Of a stretch of 64,000 bases of DNA, positions 1-11,374 are shown in pieces. Origin of the DNA: Deinococcus sp. Leaf326 (GTDB lineage Bacteria > Deinococcota > Deinococci > Deinococcales > Deinococcaceae). Numbering within the stretch: position 1 is the first letter of the stretch; each line of letters begins with the position of its first letter. The stretch lies in NCBI RefSeq assembly GCF_001424185.1, contig NZ_LMOM01000032.1, positions 292,324-356,323 on the forward strand, written 5' to 3'. The position numbers and the translations under genes are program-made. A model generated the notes under the pieces. The model was not told where the DNA came from, did not search any database, and saw nothing but the letters and a program-made list of their open reading frames with translations.

Positions 1-340
<340 letters not shown>

Positions 341-360
341 CCTCTCTACTCCCGCGCCGT

Positions 361-1224
361 TCACGCGCGCTCGACCCAGCCTTCCATCAGGCCGTAGGGC
401 TCGGGGTCCACGTGGAAGATCTCGCCGTTGTTCTCCAGCGCGAACCGCTCCAGGTTGTACCGGAGGTGGTGTTTGTTGGGCAGCCCGAACCACACGCGGG
501 AGATCTCGGGGCAGCGGTCCAGCACGGCCTCGCCGAGCAGGTACAGGGTGTTCTGGAGACTGGGCGAGTAGTGGTCGGTGAACGTCTCCTGAATCTGCCG
601 GTAGGCCCGGTTCCAGACGTCGTCGTAGTCGCAGTCCTGTGCGGCATATTCCCAGTGCGCCGTCACGACGGTCGCCATGACGCGGTCGGTCGTCTCGGGC
701 AGGGTGGTATACGGTTCGTCGAGCAGGTACCCGGCCCAGCCGCTCTGAGTGGTTTTGAGGACATACAGTTCCTCGATCCCCGACGTGACCTTGAAGGTCT
801 GGCCGTCGCCCTCGACCCGCGCGGTGTGCTTGGGCATCTGGCGCACGAAGGAGTGGTCGTGACCCTGCCCGCCGACCTCGATGCGGGCCCAGAGGTGCTC
901 GGTGAACTCGGCGAAAGCTCCCTGCACACGTGGCCCGGCCGCCACGAAATGCCGTACGAGTTCCTTGCCGAACTCTTCGACGCTGCCCGTGAAGCCGGTC
1001 TTGGCCAGGGCGTAGACAGTGTTGCGCACCGTGTCGGTGGCGAGCAGGTCCGTGTTGTCGCCGTCTACGTGTGCGGCGGCGAAGTCGCCCGTCATGGCGA
1101 CCCGTACCCGCACGTCGCGGACCTCGTGGCGTGGGGTGTCCCGGAACACTTTGAAGAGCTGCACGTCGGCCTTGCCGTAGTTGTTCTCGCCGAGCCGGAC
1201 CTTCACGCGGGGGGCTTCGCTCAT
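361..1224 (-). CDS. uox: Urate oxidase (uricase)
   Basis: Oxidises uric acid to 5-hydroxyisourate without a cofactor. The 287-residue protein has the two T-fold halves of uricases: LGENNYGK near residues 11-18 (catalytic lysine), ATDTVRNTVYALAK near 62-75 (catalytic threonine and the following aspartate), and NKHHLRYNL near 250-258 in the second half. Length is normal for the family. I start it at the ATG at 1224 because MSEAPRVKVRLGENNYGK matches family N-termini, and because a TAACAT -10 box lies 8 bases upstream, which suggests a leaderless transcript. An upstream extension of the frame to 1449 has no family resemblance and overlaps the preceding gene. Neighbours supply the next two steps to allantoin. 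Confidence 0.95.
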   Translation of the reverse strand: MSEAPRVKVRLGENNYGKADVQLFKVFRDTPRHEVRDVRVRVAMTGDFAAAHVDGDNTDLLATDTVRNTVYALAKTGFTGSVEEFGKELVRHFVAAGPRVQGAFAEFTEHLWARIEVGGQGHDHSFVRQMPKHTARVEGDGQTFKVTSGIEELYVLKTTQSGWAGYLLDEPYTTLPETTDRVMATVVTAHWEYAAQDCDYDDVWNRAYRQIQETFTDHYSPSLQNTLYLLGEAVLDRCPEISRVWFGLPNKHHLRYNLERFALENNGEIFHVDPEPYGLMEGWVERA

Positions 1225-1232
1225 GTCGCGGG

Positions 1233-1238
1233 ATGTTA
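1233..1238 (-). promoter_or_regulatory. -10 box of a likely leaderless uricase transcript
   Basis: TAACAT on the minus strand, 8 bases before the uricase ATG. No ribosome binding site fits between them, so transcription would begin at or next to the start codon. I see no convincing -35. Confidence 0.4.
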
Positions 1239-1304
1239 TCACGCGGCTTCCGGCCGAACCCCGGCGGCAGCGCTCCGGGCGCGGGAGAAGCTGGCCTGGT
1301 GAAG

Positions 1305-1844
1305 CTACCGCCGGATGAGGTCGAGCACCCGCAGCCGCGCAATGCGCCCAATCTCGTGCAGGGCGGCCTCGCGCTCCTGCTCCGGCGTGTGGTCCAGGCG
1401 GCGGCGCGCGCCCGCGAAGATGCCGGCCTTGTCGTTCTCGCGCACGCACACCACGTAGGGCAGCCCGAACTTCTCGTGATAGGCCGCGTTCAGGCGCCCG
1501 AACTCGGCGTATTCGTCGGCGTTCAGGCGGTCGAGCCCCGCCGAGGCCTGCTCCCCCGCGCTTTCGTCCGTCAGTTCGCCCGCCAGCGCCGCCTTGCCCG
1601 CGAGGTCCGGGTGCGCGCGGATCAGGGCGACCTGCTCATCGGGGGTTCCCGAGCGGGCGGCCTCCATGAAGGCGCGCGCGGCGGCCTCGGCGTCGGCAAA
1701 AGGCCGCTGGCCAGCCGCCACACGCGCGTAGTGCGGCGAGTGTTCCAACACTCCGGCGAAGTGCGCCGCGAAGGCGTCTTCGCTCAGGGCATTGAGGTCG
1801 GCCAGGGACAGCGGGGTGGGGGAAGGGCGGGGGGACAGGGCCAT
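1305..1844 (-). CDS. uraD: OHCU decarboxylase
   Basis: 2-oxo-4-hydroxy-4-carboxy-5-ureidoimidazoline decarboxylase, which makes S-allantoin as the third step after uricase and hydroxyisourate hydrolase. The 179-residue protein has the family helix bundle, with the catalytic histidine in RAHPDLAGK near residues 76-84 and the conserved YHEKFGLPYVVCVREN segment in the C-terminal half. I chose the ATG at 1844 rather than the TTG/GTG-type start at 1871, because the protein then begins with a short leader before LSLADLNAL, where the family's first helix starts. It precedes uricase by about 80 bases and follows a Gfo/Idh/MocA gene by 38 bases on the same strand. Confidence 0.92.
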   Translation of the reverse strand: MALSPRPSPTPLSLADLNALSEDAFAAHFAGVLEHSPHYARVAAGQRPFADAEAAARAFMEAARSGTPDEQVALIRAHPDLAGKAALAGELTDESAGEQASAGLDRLNADEYAEFGRLNAAYHEKFGLPYVVCVRENDKAGIFAGARRRLDHTPEQEREAALHEIGRIARLRVLDLIRR

Positions 1845-1882
1845 ACCCCATTGTCCCACTCCGTCCTTCAACTCCGGGTTGC

Positions 1883-2914
1883 TCAGTCCAGACTCAGGCG
1901 TACCGTCTGGCCGCTGCGCGCGCTCTCGTAGGCGGCCAGGACCAGCCGCACGCTCTCGCGGCCGTCCTCGCCGCTACACACGACCGGCGTGCCTTCGGCG
2001 ATGGAGCGCATGAACGCCACCACGCCCCGGCGGTGGCCGCTGTCGTTGCCGTTGAATTCGTACCAGGACTCGTCAAGATCGGCCCAGCCCGTGTCGCCGC
2101 CCTCGCGGTTGGCGAAGCGCAGCTTGGCCTTGCCCAGGCGGTTGCTGCACTCCAGCGCGCCCAGGGTGCCGTACACCGCGAAGCTCTCCTCCCAGCCGGT
2201 GGCAGTCCAGGCGTTTTCCACGCTGCCCAGCGCGCCGCTCTCGAAACGCAGGGTCACGACGCTCGTGTCCTCGACCTCGATGTCGTATTTCAGGGTGTCC
2301 ATCAGCCCGAAGACGGTCTGCACGTCGCCGCCGAAGTTGCGTGCGAGGTCCATCATGTGACAGCCGTTGTCCAGCAGCGTGCCGCCGCCCGACGCCGCGA
2401 GGCTCCCGAAGGCGCCGCGGACCTGCTCGGCGCCGCCCCAGTCGTGGGCCTGACGCAGCCGCATGTACGTGATGCGCCCGATACGTCCGTCGGTGATCAG
2501 CCGCTTGGCGGTGGCGACCAGGGGGCTCGAACGCAGGTGGTGGCCGGTCTGGAGAATCACGCCGGCCCTCTCCGCCGCGTCGATCATGGCGTCGCAGGCG
2601 GCGAGGTCCAGCGACAGCGGTTTTTCGCACAGCACGTGAACGCCGCGCGCGATGGCCGCGAGCGCGGCGGGGGCGTGGTAGGCGTTGGGCGTGCAGATGC
2701 TGATGGCCTGCACGTCCTCACGTTCCAGAAGTTCCTCGAAACTGGCGTACCCGCGCGCCTGCCACTCGGTCTCGCGCAGCTCGCGGATGGTCGCGCTGGG
2801 GTCGGCGAAGGCCACCACCTTGGCCCCGGCCAGGCCGTAGCCCTCGAAGTGGCGCTGCGAGATGCCCCCAGCGCCGACAATCGCCACGTTCAGGCCCGCA
2901 CCCGGCAGGCTCAA
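1883..2914 (-). CDS. Gfo/Idh/MocA-family oxidoreductase
   Basis: NAD(P)-dependent sugar or polyol oxidoreductase of 343 residues. The Rossmann motif [13 protein letters not shown] is at residues 10-22, the family EKPL motif at 97-100, and a DNGCHMMD segment carries the usual catalytic-region histidine. The start is a TTG that overlaps the ThuA stop codon by 4 bases, which points to translational coupling. ThuA plus a Gfo/Idh/MocA enzyme recalls the rhizobial ThuA/ThuB pair, which makes and processes 3-ketotrehalose, so a 3-keto-sugar or related substrate is the best guess. The true substrate cannot be read from the sequence. It may be co-transcribed with the downstream ureide genes, but I see no functional link to them. 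Confidence 0.88.
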   Translation of the reverse strand: MSLPGAGLNVAIVGAGGISQRHFEGYGLAGAKVVAFADPSATIRELRETEWQARGYASFEELLEREDVQAISICTPNAYHAPAALAAIARGVHVLCEKPLSLDLAACDAMIDAAERAGVILQTGHHLRSSPLVATAKRLITDGRIGRITYMRLRQAHDWGGAEQVRGAFGSLAASGGGTLLDNGCHMMDLARNFGGDVQTVFGLMDTLKYDIEVEDTSVVTLRFESGALGSVENAWTATGWEESFAVYGTLGALECSNRLGKAKLRFANREGGDTGWADLDESWYEFNGNDSGHRRGVVAFMRSIAEGTPVVCSGEDGRESVRLVLAAYESARSGQTVRLSLD

Positions 2915-3690
2915 CGGAACCCTTCCTGCGACCGCTCGGCGGCCTGCTGGTCTTTGGGCAGTACCTCGAGCGGCTGGCGGTTGCCGAAGGCGCGCGGGGC
3001 ACTGGCGGTCGGGGCGGCCCAGCGCGCGCCGTTGGCGATGACCTGCCGCACGCCGTCATGGAAGTAGGTGGGGTAGGTCTCGTGTCCGGGGCGGAAGTAG
3101 AAGATCTTGCCGCTGCCGCGCGTGAAGGTGCAGCCCGAGCGGAACACCTCGCCGCCCGAGAACCAGCTGACGAAGATGAGTTCGTCGGGGGTGGGGATGT
3201 CGAAGTGCTCGCCATACATCTCCTCGGCTTCCAGCTCGATGTACTCGCCCACGCCCTGCGCGATGGGGTGGGCTGGATTCACGACCCACAGCCGCTCCTT
3301 GTCGTTGGCCTCACGCCACTTCAGGTCGCAGGAGGTGCCCATCAGGCGCTTGAAGACCTTGCTGAAGTGCCCCGAGTGCAGCACTACGAGGCCCATGCCG
3401 TCCCACACACGCTGCACGACCTTCTCCACGACCTCGTCCGACACGTCGCCGTGCGCCTTGTGACCCCACCACACGAGCACGTCGGTCTGGGCCAGCACCT
3501 CGTCGGTCAGGCCGTGTTCGGGTTCATCGAGGGTGGCGGTGCACACCTCCTGAACGCCCTGGGCGCGCAGGCCGTCGGCAATCGCCGTGTGGATGCCGTC
3601 GGGGTAGATGGCGCGGACCTGGGGGTTCTCGTGTTCGTGGCGAAACTCGTTCCAGACGGTAACGCGGGGTGAGGAAACAGAGTGGGTCAT
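2911..3690 (-). CDS. ThuA-like (trehalose utilisation) protein
   Basis: A 259-residue ThuA domain protein with a glutamine-amidotransferase-like fold. Visible family segments are [14 protein letters not shown] at the N-terminus, [33 protein letters not shown] and [17 protein letters not shown]. These features mark ThuA proteins, which act with Gfo/Idh/MocA enzymes on keto-sugars. No signal peptide is present, so it is cytoplasmic. It is the first gene of a minus-strand unit and is coupled to the Gfo/Idh/MocA gene by a TTGA overlap. A TAGACT -10 box (3754-3759) and a flanking inverted repeat lie upstream. Family assignment is firm; the substrate is unknown. Confidence 0.9.
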   Translation of the reverse strand: MTHSVSSPRVTVWNEFRHEHENPQVRAIYPDGIHTAIADGLRAQGVQEVCTATLDEPEHGLTDEVLAQTDVLVWWGHKAHGDVSDEVVEKVVQRVWDGMGLVVLHSGHFSKVFKRLMGTSCDLKWREANDKERLWVVNPAHPIAQGVGEYIELEAEEMYGEHFDIPTPDELIFVSWFSGGEVFRSGCTFTRGSGKIFYFRPGHETYPTYFHDGVRQVIANGARWAAPTASAPRAFGNRQPLEVLPKDQQAAERSQEGFR

Positions 3691-3734
3691 GACAGGACCA
3701 TCCTTTGCGCGGGGGCAGGGAGACGAAAGAGGCG

Positions 3735-3768
3735 GAATCGTGATGCGCTGCCGAGTCTAGAACGATTC
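3735..3768 (-). promoter_or_regulatory. Inverted repeat around the thuA -10 box (candidate operator)
   Basis: GAATCGT (3735-3741) and ACGATTC (3762-3768) are a perfect 7-base inverted repeat, and the minus-strand TAGACT -10 box at 3754-3759 lies between them. The layout suits a repressor that controls the thuA-Gfo unit. No regulator gene adjoins. Confidence 0.35.
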
Positions 3769-3833
3769 AGAGGGCGGCGTACAGCCCCTGGCCGCCCGTC
3801 CATGAAGGCCGGCCACAGACCCGGCATCCCGGG

Positions 3834-5975
3834 TCAGTCCTGTGCGGGCAGTGTGAACTGGAAGGTCGACCCCTCACCGGGCGTGCTCTCGACCCAGAGG
3901 CGCCCGCCGTGACGCTCCACGATCTTCTGGCAGATCGCCAGACCGATGCCGGTGCCCTCGTACTGCTCGCGGCCGTGCAGGCGCTGGAAGATTACGAAGA
4001 TGCGCTCGAAATGCTGCGGCTCGATGCCGATGCCGTTATCCTTGACCGCGAAGATCCATTCGTGGTCGCCGCGCCGCGCCGTGACCTCCACGGCGGGGGC
4101 TACACCCTCGCGGTGGTATTTCAGGCCGTTCTGCACGAGGTTTTGCAAGAGCTGGTCGAGCTGCGCCTTGTGGCCCGGCACCACCGGCAGGGGGCCGCGC
4201 GTCACCCGGGCGCCCAGCGTGACGATCTCGTCGTGCAGGCGCAGGCGCAACTGGTCGAAGAGCCCCCCGAAGTCGCAGGCCTCGGTCGCCAGGTGGCCGG
4301 TGTGCAGGCGCGAGAAGCCCAGCAGATCGTCCACGAGTCGTTTCATGTGGACGCCGTTTTCGGAGATCTGCTGCAGGTACAGCCGTCCACGCTCGTCGAG
4401 GGTCTGGCCGTAGCGGTGCGTGAGGAGGTCCGAAAAACTCGTCATGGCCCGTAGCGGCGCCTGAAGGTCGTGCGAGGCGACGTAGGCGAAGCGTTCGAGC
4501 TCGGCGTTGCTGCGCTCAAGCTCGGTCGTGCGGGTGGCGACCTCCGCCAGAGCCCGCGCGCGGTCGAGGGCCAGCCCCAGGTTGAAGGTCGCGGTCTCCA
4601 TCACCGTGCGGTCAGTGACCGACCAGCGCCGCCGCCCGAACAGCGCCACGGCGAACACGCCGACCGGCCGGCCGTCCAGCATGACCGGCAGACTGGCCGT
4701 CGCGCCGATGTGCCGCACGAGTTCGCCGAGCTGATCGGTGTTCAGGTCGTAGGTGTCCTGGTACAGCGGCTCGCCGGTACGCCACGGCAGGTTCAGGTTC
4801 TGGGCGCTGTCCAGCGGCAGGCCGGCGTCCACCACGGTCTGAAGGGCCGGGTGGCCCAGCTCGCCCACCTGCGACTTGAGGCGCCACACCGGGCCCTCGG
4901 GTTCGTAGTACACCGCGTAGCCGGGGGGCAGCAGGTCCAGCGTGATTTCCTGGGCGCGGCGCACGAGGGCCGCGCGGTCGGTCTCGAGCACGAGGTCGCG
5001 CGAGAGCAGGGCGAAGGCGTCGAGCGCCCGGGTGCGGACCGCCAGTTCGGCGTGCTGGCTCAGCAGGACCTCGGCGCGGACTCCCAGCTCGTGCTGGTTG
5101 TCCCGCAGGAGCGTCTCCGGGGAAGCCCCGGGCTCCTGGAGACGCTCCTCGGCGGCGGTCTGCGCGCGCAGGTCGCGCACATAGGCTGCGAGCTGCGGCC
5201 GCTCGGCGCTGCCCAGGCGCCGCAGCGTCACGCTCAGCGGCAGGGGCTGGCCGTCCCGGGTCAGGGCCGAGGTGAGGTGCGGGCCGGACTCGCCGGTGCG
5301 CAGCGCCTCGGCCACTGGCGCGCTCGCGGCATGTTCCTGGGCCTCGGCGGGGTGCAGGCCCGGCCAGCCCACCTCACCGGCCAGGAACTGCTCGTGGGTG
5401 TAGCCCAGCAGCGCGAGGTAGGCAGGATTGACCTCCTCGATCCGGCCGTCGGGCCACCCGACAATCAGGCCATGCGGGCTGTGTTCGGCGAGTTGCCGGA
5501 ACAGCTCGCCGCGCCGCCGCAGCTCGTCCAGGGTCTGCGCGCGGTCCAGCGCGGCGGCGCAGTGGGGGGCCAAGAGCTCCAGCGCCGGCCCATGCGTTTC
5601 CTCACCGTCCGCCAGATTTCCGGTCAGCCCCTCGGCCAGCAGAGTTCCCAGGCTCTGACTGTTTAGAGTCAGGGGCCACGCGGCGAGACCCGGCGCCGCC
5701 TGCGCCTCCTGGTGGATCAGCGCGGCGTGGGCCAGCGCGAGGGCCGGCGCTGCCGGCAGGTCCTGGCCGGCCAGGGGGCACAGGCCGTCACTGTCTGCCC
5801 GCAATGCCGTAAGGCGCCGCAGGTTCAATCCGGAGGCGGCCAGGGTCAGCGCCACGGCGATCTCAGGCTCCGTCTGTGCTGTGGCCAGCGCACCCGTGAG
5901 GTCCGGAGAGGGCGTGGCCGGAGACCCGCTCGGGGGGGGGCAGGAGGCGGAGGACGGACCGGCCGGATCGGACAT
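3834..5975 (-). CDS. PAS/GAF sensor histidine kinase
   Basis: Cytoplasmic sensor kinase of 713 residues with no membrane segments. In order: a weak GAF-like N-terminal region, a PAS domain near 155-265 ([30 protein letters not shown]), a GAF domain near 320-470, a coiled linker, a HisKA domain with the phospho-acceptor His near 502 in [13 protein letters not shown], and a HATPase with DNGIGIEP and [18 protein letters not shown]. The HASHDLQ-type dimerisation helix resembles the bacteriophytochrome class of kinases. No response regulator is adjacent, so the partner is unknown. The start at 5975 is preferred over 5987 because a TATGCT -10 box ends 7 bases before it, giving a leaderless start. 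Confidence 0.9.
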   Translation of the reverse strand: MSDPAGPSSASCPPPSGSPATPSPDLTGALATAQTEPEIAVALTLAASGLNLRRLTALRADSDGLCPLAGQDLPAAPALALAHAALIHQEAQAAPGLAAWPLTLNSQSLGTLLAEGLTGNLADGEETHGPALELLAPHCAAALDRAQTLDELRRRGELFRQLAEHSPHGLIVGWPDGRIEEVNPAYLALLGYTHEQFLAGEVGWPGLHPAEAQEHAASAPVAEALRTGESGPHLTSALTRDGQPLPLSVTLRRLGSAERPQLAAYVRDLRAQTAAEERLQEPGASPETLLRDNQHELGVRAEVLLSQHAELAVRTRALDAFALLSRDLVLETDRAALVRRAQEITLDLLPPGYAVYYEPEGPVWRLKSQVGELGHPALQTVVDAGLPLDSAQNLNLPWRTGEPLYQDTYDLNTDQLGELVRHIGATASLPVMLDGRPVGVFAVALFGRRRWSVTDRTVMETATFNLGLALDRARALAEVATRTTELERSNAELERFAYVASHDLQAPLRAMTSFSDLLTHRYGQTLDERGRLYLQQISENGVHMKRLVDDLLGFSRLHTGHLATEACDFGGLFDQLRLRLHDEIVTLGARVTRGPLPVVPGHKAQLDQLLQNLVQNGLKYHREGVAPAVEVTARRGDHEWIFAVKDNGIGIEPQHFERIFVIFQRLHGREQYEGTGIGLAICQKIVERHGGRLWVESTPGEGSTFQFTLPAQD

Positions 5976-5982
5976 ACGCGCC

Positions 5983-5988
5983 AGCATA
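5983..5988 (-). promoter_or_regulatory. -10 box, leaderless start of the sensor kinase
   Basis: TATGCT on the minus strand ends 7 bases before the ATG at 5975. The same 7-base distance recurs at 37964 and 58267 in this window. Confidence 0.4.
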
Positions 5989-6207
5989 GCGGCCGGTTCC
6001 GCTTCTGGCGCCGGTCCGCCGGAAAGTGGTGGGGGCGGGGCGCGGGGACGCTGTCCAGCCTCTGCTCTGGAATGTTCGGCCCGAGCTCCCTAGACTGACG
6101 GTCACAGACTGTCGTGCTGCTTGTTCTGGACTCCCGGCGTCGCCGGGAAGATTCCCCTTTTCGCCGCGCCCGGTACGCGGCGCGTAGTTGCCTGCCCTGG
6201 AGATCCC

Positions 6208-7488
<1,281 letters not shown>

Positions 7489-7495
7489 GAGCGGC

Positions 7496-8704
7496 TCAGG
7501 CGCGCGGCGCCTCCCGCTCGACGGCGGGTTGGGGGGCGGGCGCGGCCATCGCAACGATGACTTCCCGGTTCCCGCCGGGCGTCCCTAGGTCAGTGGCCCT
7601 GACCCCTGCGCGGTAGCTGGCGCTGGGGTAGTAGTACGCCTCTATCAGGGCCTTGACGAGCGCCACGAAGGGCACGGCGACGATGGCCCCCAGAATCCCG
7701 AACAGCTCGACCCCGAACAGGATGGCGAGCAGCACGCCCAGCGGCGAGAGATTGGTGCTGTGGCTGACCACGCGCGGCGAGATGACGTGGCCTTCGAGCT
7801 GGTTGACCGCCAGGAACAGCGCGCCCACGAGTGCCAGCTTGAGGCCGCCCAGCGGCAGCGCGAGCAGCAGCGCCGGAATGAGCGACAGGACCACGCCTAG
7901 GTACGGCACGATGTTCAGCAGCGCGGCCAGAAAGCCCACGGCCAGCCCCGAGGGCACCCCCAGTAGGGTCAGGCCCGCCGCCAGCAGGACCCCGAGGATG
8001 AGCGCCACCGTGATCTGGCCCCGGAAGTAGCCGCCGACCGCGCGCCCCAGATGGCCGCTCAGTTCCAGCGCGCCCGCCTGGAAGCGCAGGGGCAGCAGCC
8101 GCAGTAGGAAGGGGCCGATCTGCGGATAGATCGCCATCATGTAGATGCTGATGACCAGGGTGATGAACACGTGGCCCAGTAATCCGAAGGCCCCCAGCAC
8201 CCCGCTGACGAGTGCCCCGCGCGGCGAGAGCAGGCTGCCCGCCGAGCGGCTCAGCCGGGCCGGCAGGGTATGGGCGTTCTGGGTGATCCACTCGCTCACC
8301 TGGGCCTGAGCGCCCGCCAGCAGCGGCGAATGGGCGCTCAGGGACCGCAGTTCGGCGTCCAGGCGGTCCAGCAGTTGTGGGGCCTGCGTCACGAGGCTCT
8401 GGACCTCGCGCGCCGTCACGGTGATCAGGGGCGAGAGCGCGGCGAGCAGCCCCAGCAGTGCCAGGAACAGCAGCGTGATGCCCAGCGGCCGGGGCACCCG
8501 CCGGGATTCGAGCCACCGCAGCAGCGGGTTCGTGAGGTGCGCGATGAGGTAGGCCACCACCACGCTGACAAGAACCGCGCGCACCTCGCCCAGCACCCGC
8601 AGGAGCCCCCAGAGCAGCAACAGGACCGTGGCGAGCTGAAACAGCGGCCAGGTCCACAGCCGTCTCAGGGCGGCGAAGGGCGGCGGCGAGGGCGGCAGGG
8701 TCAT
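7496..8704 (-). CDS. AI-2E family transporter (PerM-like membrane protein)
   Basis: Polytopic membrane protein of 402 residues in the AI-2E/PerM transporter family. It has about eight hydrophobic segments: two at the N-terminus (residues about 15-60), one near 75-95, a long periplasmic-type helical stretch, then a C-terminal cluster containing GQITVALILGVLLAAGLTLLG, LLNIVPYLGVVLSLIPALLLAL and NQLEGHVISPRVVS, the last being the family signature. Members export small molecules or act in cation/proton exchange; the substrate here is unknown. The start at 8704 follows AGGA by 7 bases; longer readings of the frame are antisense to the divergent META gene. Transcription converges on paaK with almost no spacer. 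Confidence 0.88.
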   Translation of the reverse strand: MTLPPSPPPFAALRRLWTWPLFQLATVLLLLWGLLRVLGEVRAVLVSVVVAYLIAHLTNPLLRWLESRRVPRPLGITLLFLALLGLLAALSPLITVTAREVQSLVTQAPQLLDRLDAELRSLSAHSPLLAGAQAQVSEWITQNAHTLPARLSRSAGSLLSPRGALVSGVLGAFGLLGHVFITLVISIYMMAIYPQIGPFLLRLLPLRFQAGALELSGHLGRAVGGYFRGQITVALILGVLLAAGLTLLGVPSGLAVGFLAALLNIVPYLGVVLSLIPALLLALPLGGLKLALVGALFLAVNQLEGHVISPRVVSHSTNLSPLGVLLAILFGVELFGILGAIVAVPFVALVKALIEAYYYPSASYRAGVRATDLGTPGGNREVIVAMAAPAPQPAVEREAPRA

Positions 8705-8863
8705 ACCGGTATCCTGCCGCGCCGAGTTAAACCCCGTCTGAAGATTGGGGCCGTCTGGGACACCACCCAGTGGGGGGATGGGACTACATATCCCGCCCGG
8801 AGATGAGCGTTTCGCCATGCTGGCCGTCAGGTGCCTGTCACCGGGACGGGGCATGCTGGCGCC

Positions 8864-9337
8864 ATGCGAACGCTCCTTGCTCTGCTGGCTCTGGCCCTTG
8901 TCCCGGCTCCGGTTCTCGCCGCCAACGTGACGGCCGTCCGCCCGGCCCCCGCGCAGGCGGCCGCCCCCACCCCCGCGCCCCTGAACGGCATCTGGCGGCT
9001 GGTGGGCGAGGTCGAGCCGGACGGCGTGCGCGGGGGCGGGATCGCCGTGCGGCCCCAGCTCGTCATTTCCGGTGACCGCGTCTCGGGTCAGCTCGGCTGC
9101 GGGCGATTCACTGGTACGGTGCAGGCCGAGGGCGGCGAGATCAGCCTGAAGGTCACGGCCCTGCCGCCGCGCGCCAACGAACGCTGCCTCTTCGCCGTTC
9201 CCGGTGACTTCTACCGCGTGCTCAACGCCGCCGACCACTACGTCATCAACGGGAGCACGCAGCGGCTGGTCCTGTTCTCCGACAAGGGGCGCCTGACCTT
9301 CGAGCGCCTCGGCTACGTGACGCCCGCGCGCCGCTGA
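8864..9337 (+). CDS. Small exported META-domain protein
   Basis: A 157-residue protein with a clear Sec signal peptide (MRTLLALLALALVPAPVLA) and a Pro/Ala-rich spacer. A META/HslJ-like domain runs from about residue 40: NGIWRLVGEVEPDG, QLVISGDRVSGQLGCGRFTG, then a pair of cysteines (CGRF and ERCLF) that could form a disulfide. HslJ/META proteins are small beta-rich envelope proteins linked to novobiocin or stress tolerance; the role here is unknown. I start at 8864 because the signal peptide begins there. A CATGCT box lies 6 bases upstream, similar to the leaderless promoters elsewhere in the window. A strong hairpin follows the gene. Confidence 0.75.
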   Translation: MRTLLALLALALVPAPVLAANVTAVRPAPAQAAAPTPAPLNGIWRLVGEVEPDGVRGGGIAVRPQLVISGDRVSGQLGCGRFTGTVQAEGGEISLKVTALPPRANERCLFAVPGDFYRVLNAADHYVINGSTQRLVLFSDKGRLTFERLGYVTPARR

Positions 9338-9342
9338 GCTCC

Positions 9343-9389
9343 CCGGAGCGCCGGCCGGTCCCGCTTCCCCGGGCTGGCCGGCGCTCCGG
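9343..9389 (+). terminator. Stem-loop terminator after the META gene
   Basis: Perfect 14-base inverted repeat CCGGAGCGCCGGCC (9343-9356) with 9376-9389, starting 5 bases after the stop codon. A short TTT follows. It resembles a GC-rich intrinsic terminator. Confidence 0.6.
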
Positions 9390-9436
9390 TTTCACGTGGG
9401 GCCCACGTCCCGGCGCTACTGCTGGGGCGGCGTCCT

Positions 9437-11225
9437 ATGACCACCTCTTCACACTCCTCCCTGGCCTCCGCCGGCTCTTCCTCCGCCCCGCCGGAGGTCA
9501 CCCATTCCTGGTGGCGGGTGATGTGCCTGACCGGTGTGGACTACTTCTCGACCCTGGGCTACCAGCCGGGGATCGCGGCGGTGGCGGCGGGCGCGCTGGC
9601 TCCGGTCGCCACCCTCGTCCTCGTGGCTCTGACGCTGCTGGGAGCGCTGCCGGTCTACCGCCGGGTCGCCGCCGAGAGTCCGCACGGCGAGGGCAGTGTG
9701 CGGATGCTGCCTGGCTGGCCCAGCAAACTGCTCGTGCTGCTGGGCTTCGCGGCCACCGACTTCATGATCACCATCACGCTCTCGGCGGCCGACGCGGCGG
9801 CGCACCTCGTCCAGAATCCTCTGGTGCGCGGCCACGCCGCCGGCTGGCAGATGCCCGTCACGCTGGGCCTGGTGCTGCTGCTTGGCGGGGTGTTCCTCAA
9901 GGGGTTGCGTGAGGCCATTGGTCTGGCGGTGGGGCTGGTGGGGCTCTACCTCGCCCTGAACGTCGTCGTCATCGGCCGGGGTCTCCTGGAGGTCGCGCAC
10001 CATCCGGCGGTCCTGGGGGGCTGGCAGAGCACGCTGACGCACTACCACGGCGGCTGGGGCGGGGTGGCCCTGACCGCCCTGATCGTCTTTCCAAAGCTGG
10101 CGCTGGGGCTCTCGGGTTTCGAGACGGGCGTGAGCGTCATGCCGCAGGTGCGCGGCGGCGTGGGGGCAGACGAGGCGGCCGGCCGCGTGCGCCATACCCG
10201 CCGCCCTCCAGAGTGGGGGAGTCGCCAGTGGCCGGGCGCTGGCCTACCTCGCGCACGCGCAGTTCGGTGAAGTGTTCGGCACCGTGTACGACCTCTCGAC
10301 CATCCTGATCCTGTGGTTCGCGGGCGCTTCGGCGCTGACGGGGCTGCTCAACATCGTGCCGCGCTTCCTGCCGCGCTACGGCATGGCTCCCGAGTGGGCC
10401 ACTGCCACCCGCCCGCTGACACTGGTGTTCACGGCCACCGGTCTCTTCATCACGCTGCTGTTCCGGGCTGACGTGGACGCCCAGGGCGGCGCCTACGCGA
10501 CCGGCGTACTGGTCCTGATGAGCAGCGCGGCCTCCGCGGTCACGCTCTCGGCCTGGCGCGCCCGGCAGCGGGTGGCCCCGGCCTTTGCCCTCGTGACCCT
10601 GATGTTCGTATACACCACCGTCCTGGACGTCATCGAGCGGCCCGACGGCCTGCGCATCGCCAGCCTGTTCATCCTGGGCATTCTGGGCGTGAGCCTCGTG
10701 TCGCGCGTGAACCGCAGCACCGAGCTGCGCCTGAGCGGGGTCAGCCTCGACCCCGCCGCCCAGCAGTTTGTGCGCGATGCGGCCCGCAGCGGCGCCCTGC
10801 GCCTGATCGCTCACCGCCCCGACATCCTGACGGCGCGTGAGTACCGCGACAAGGGCCGCGAGGCCCGGCTCAAGACGCACCTGCCCGACGGCGGCCCGGT
10901 GCTGTTTCTGGAGATCACAGTGGCGGGGGCCAGCGACTTCGGCGCCGCGCTGGAGGTGCGTGGGTACGCGGTGGGGGTGCATCAGGTACTGCGTGCCTCG
11001 GCGCCGGCGGTGCCCAACGCCATCGCCGCGCTGCTGCTGCACCTGCGTGCCCAGACCGGCATCGTGCCCGACGTGTATTTCGGCTGGGACGAGAAGGGAC
11101 CGCTGACGAACGCCGCGAATTTCCTGATGTTCGGCGAGGGTGACATCGCCCCCCTGACTCGCGAGGTGCTGCGCAAGGCCGAGCCGGACGCCCGGCACCG
11201 ACCCCTGGTCCACGTCGGCGGCTGA
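9437..11225 (+). pseudogene. APC-type amino-acid permease, disrupted by frame change and probable deletion
   Basis: Two consecutive frames together resemble one amino-acid/polyamine permease. The 5' part (9437 to about 10200) encodes an N-terminus with [24 protein letters not shown] and several membrane helices, ending at [14 protein letters not shown]. The 3' part, in another frame from about 10206, resumes with [14 protein letters not shown], then [25 protein letters not shown] and a roughly 200-residue soluble tail. In relatives I recall, a further membrane helix of roughly 45 residues lies between these two parts. So this looks like a deletion that also shifted frame, not a single-base slip. 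It is either a real pseudogene or an assembly error. The second frame has no plausible start of its own; the GTG at 10272 is internal to a conserved segment. Confidence 0.7.
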
Positions 11226-11374
11226 CCGCCAGTCGGCTAATGTGCCCCGGATGAGTCTGGGATGAGTTAGGGGTGGCTCAGCGGGGGGAGGGGCCATCAC
11301 GTGGGATTCAGCAACCCCCCACACAGTGCCGGGCGTAACCGTTGGTGCCTGCCTGCACCCATTGACTGGGGCGC

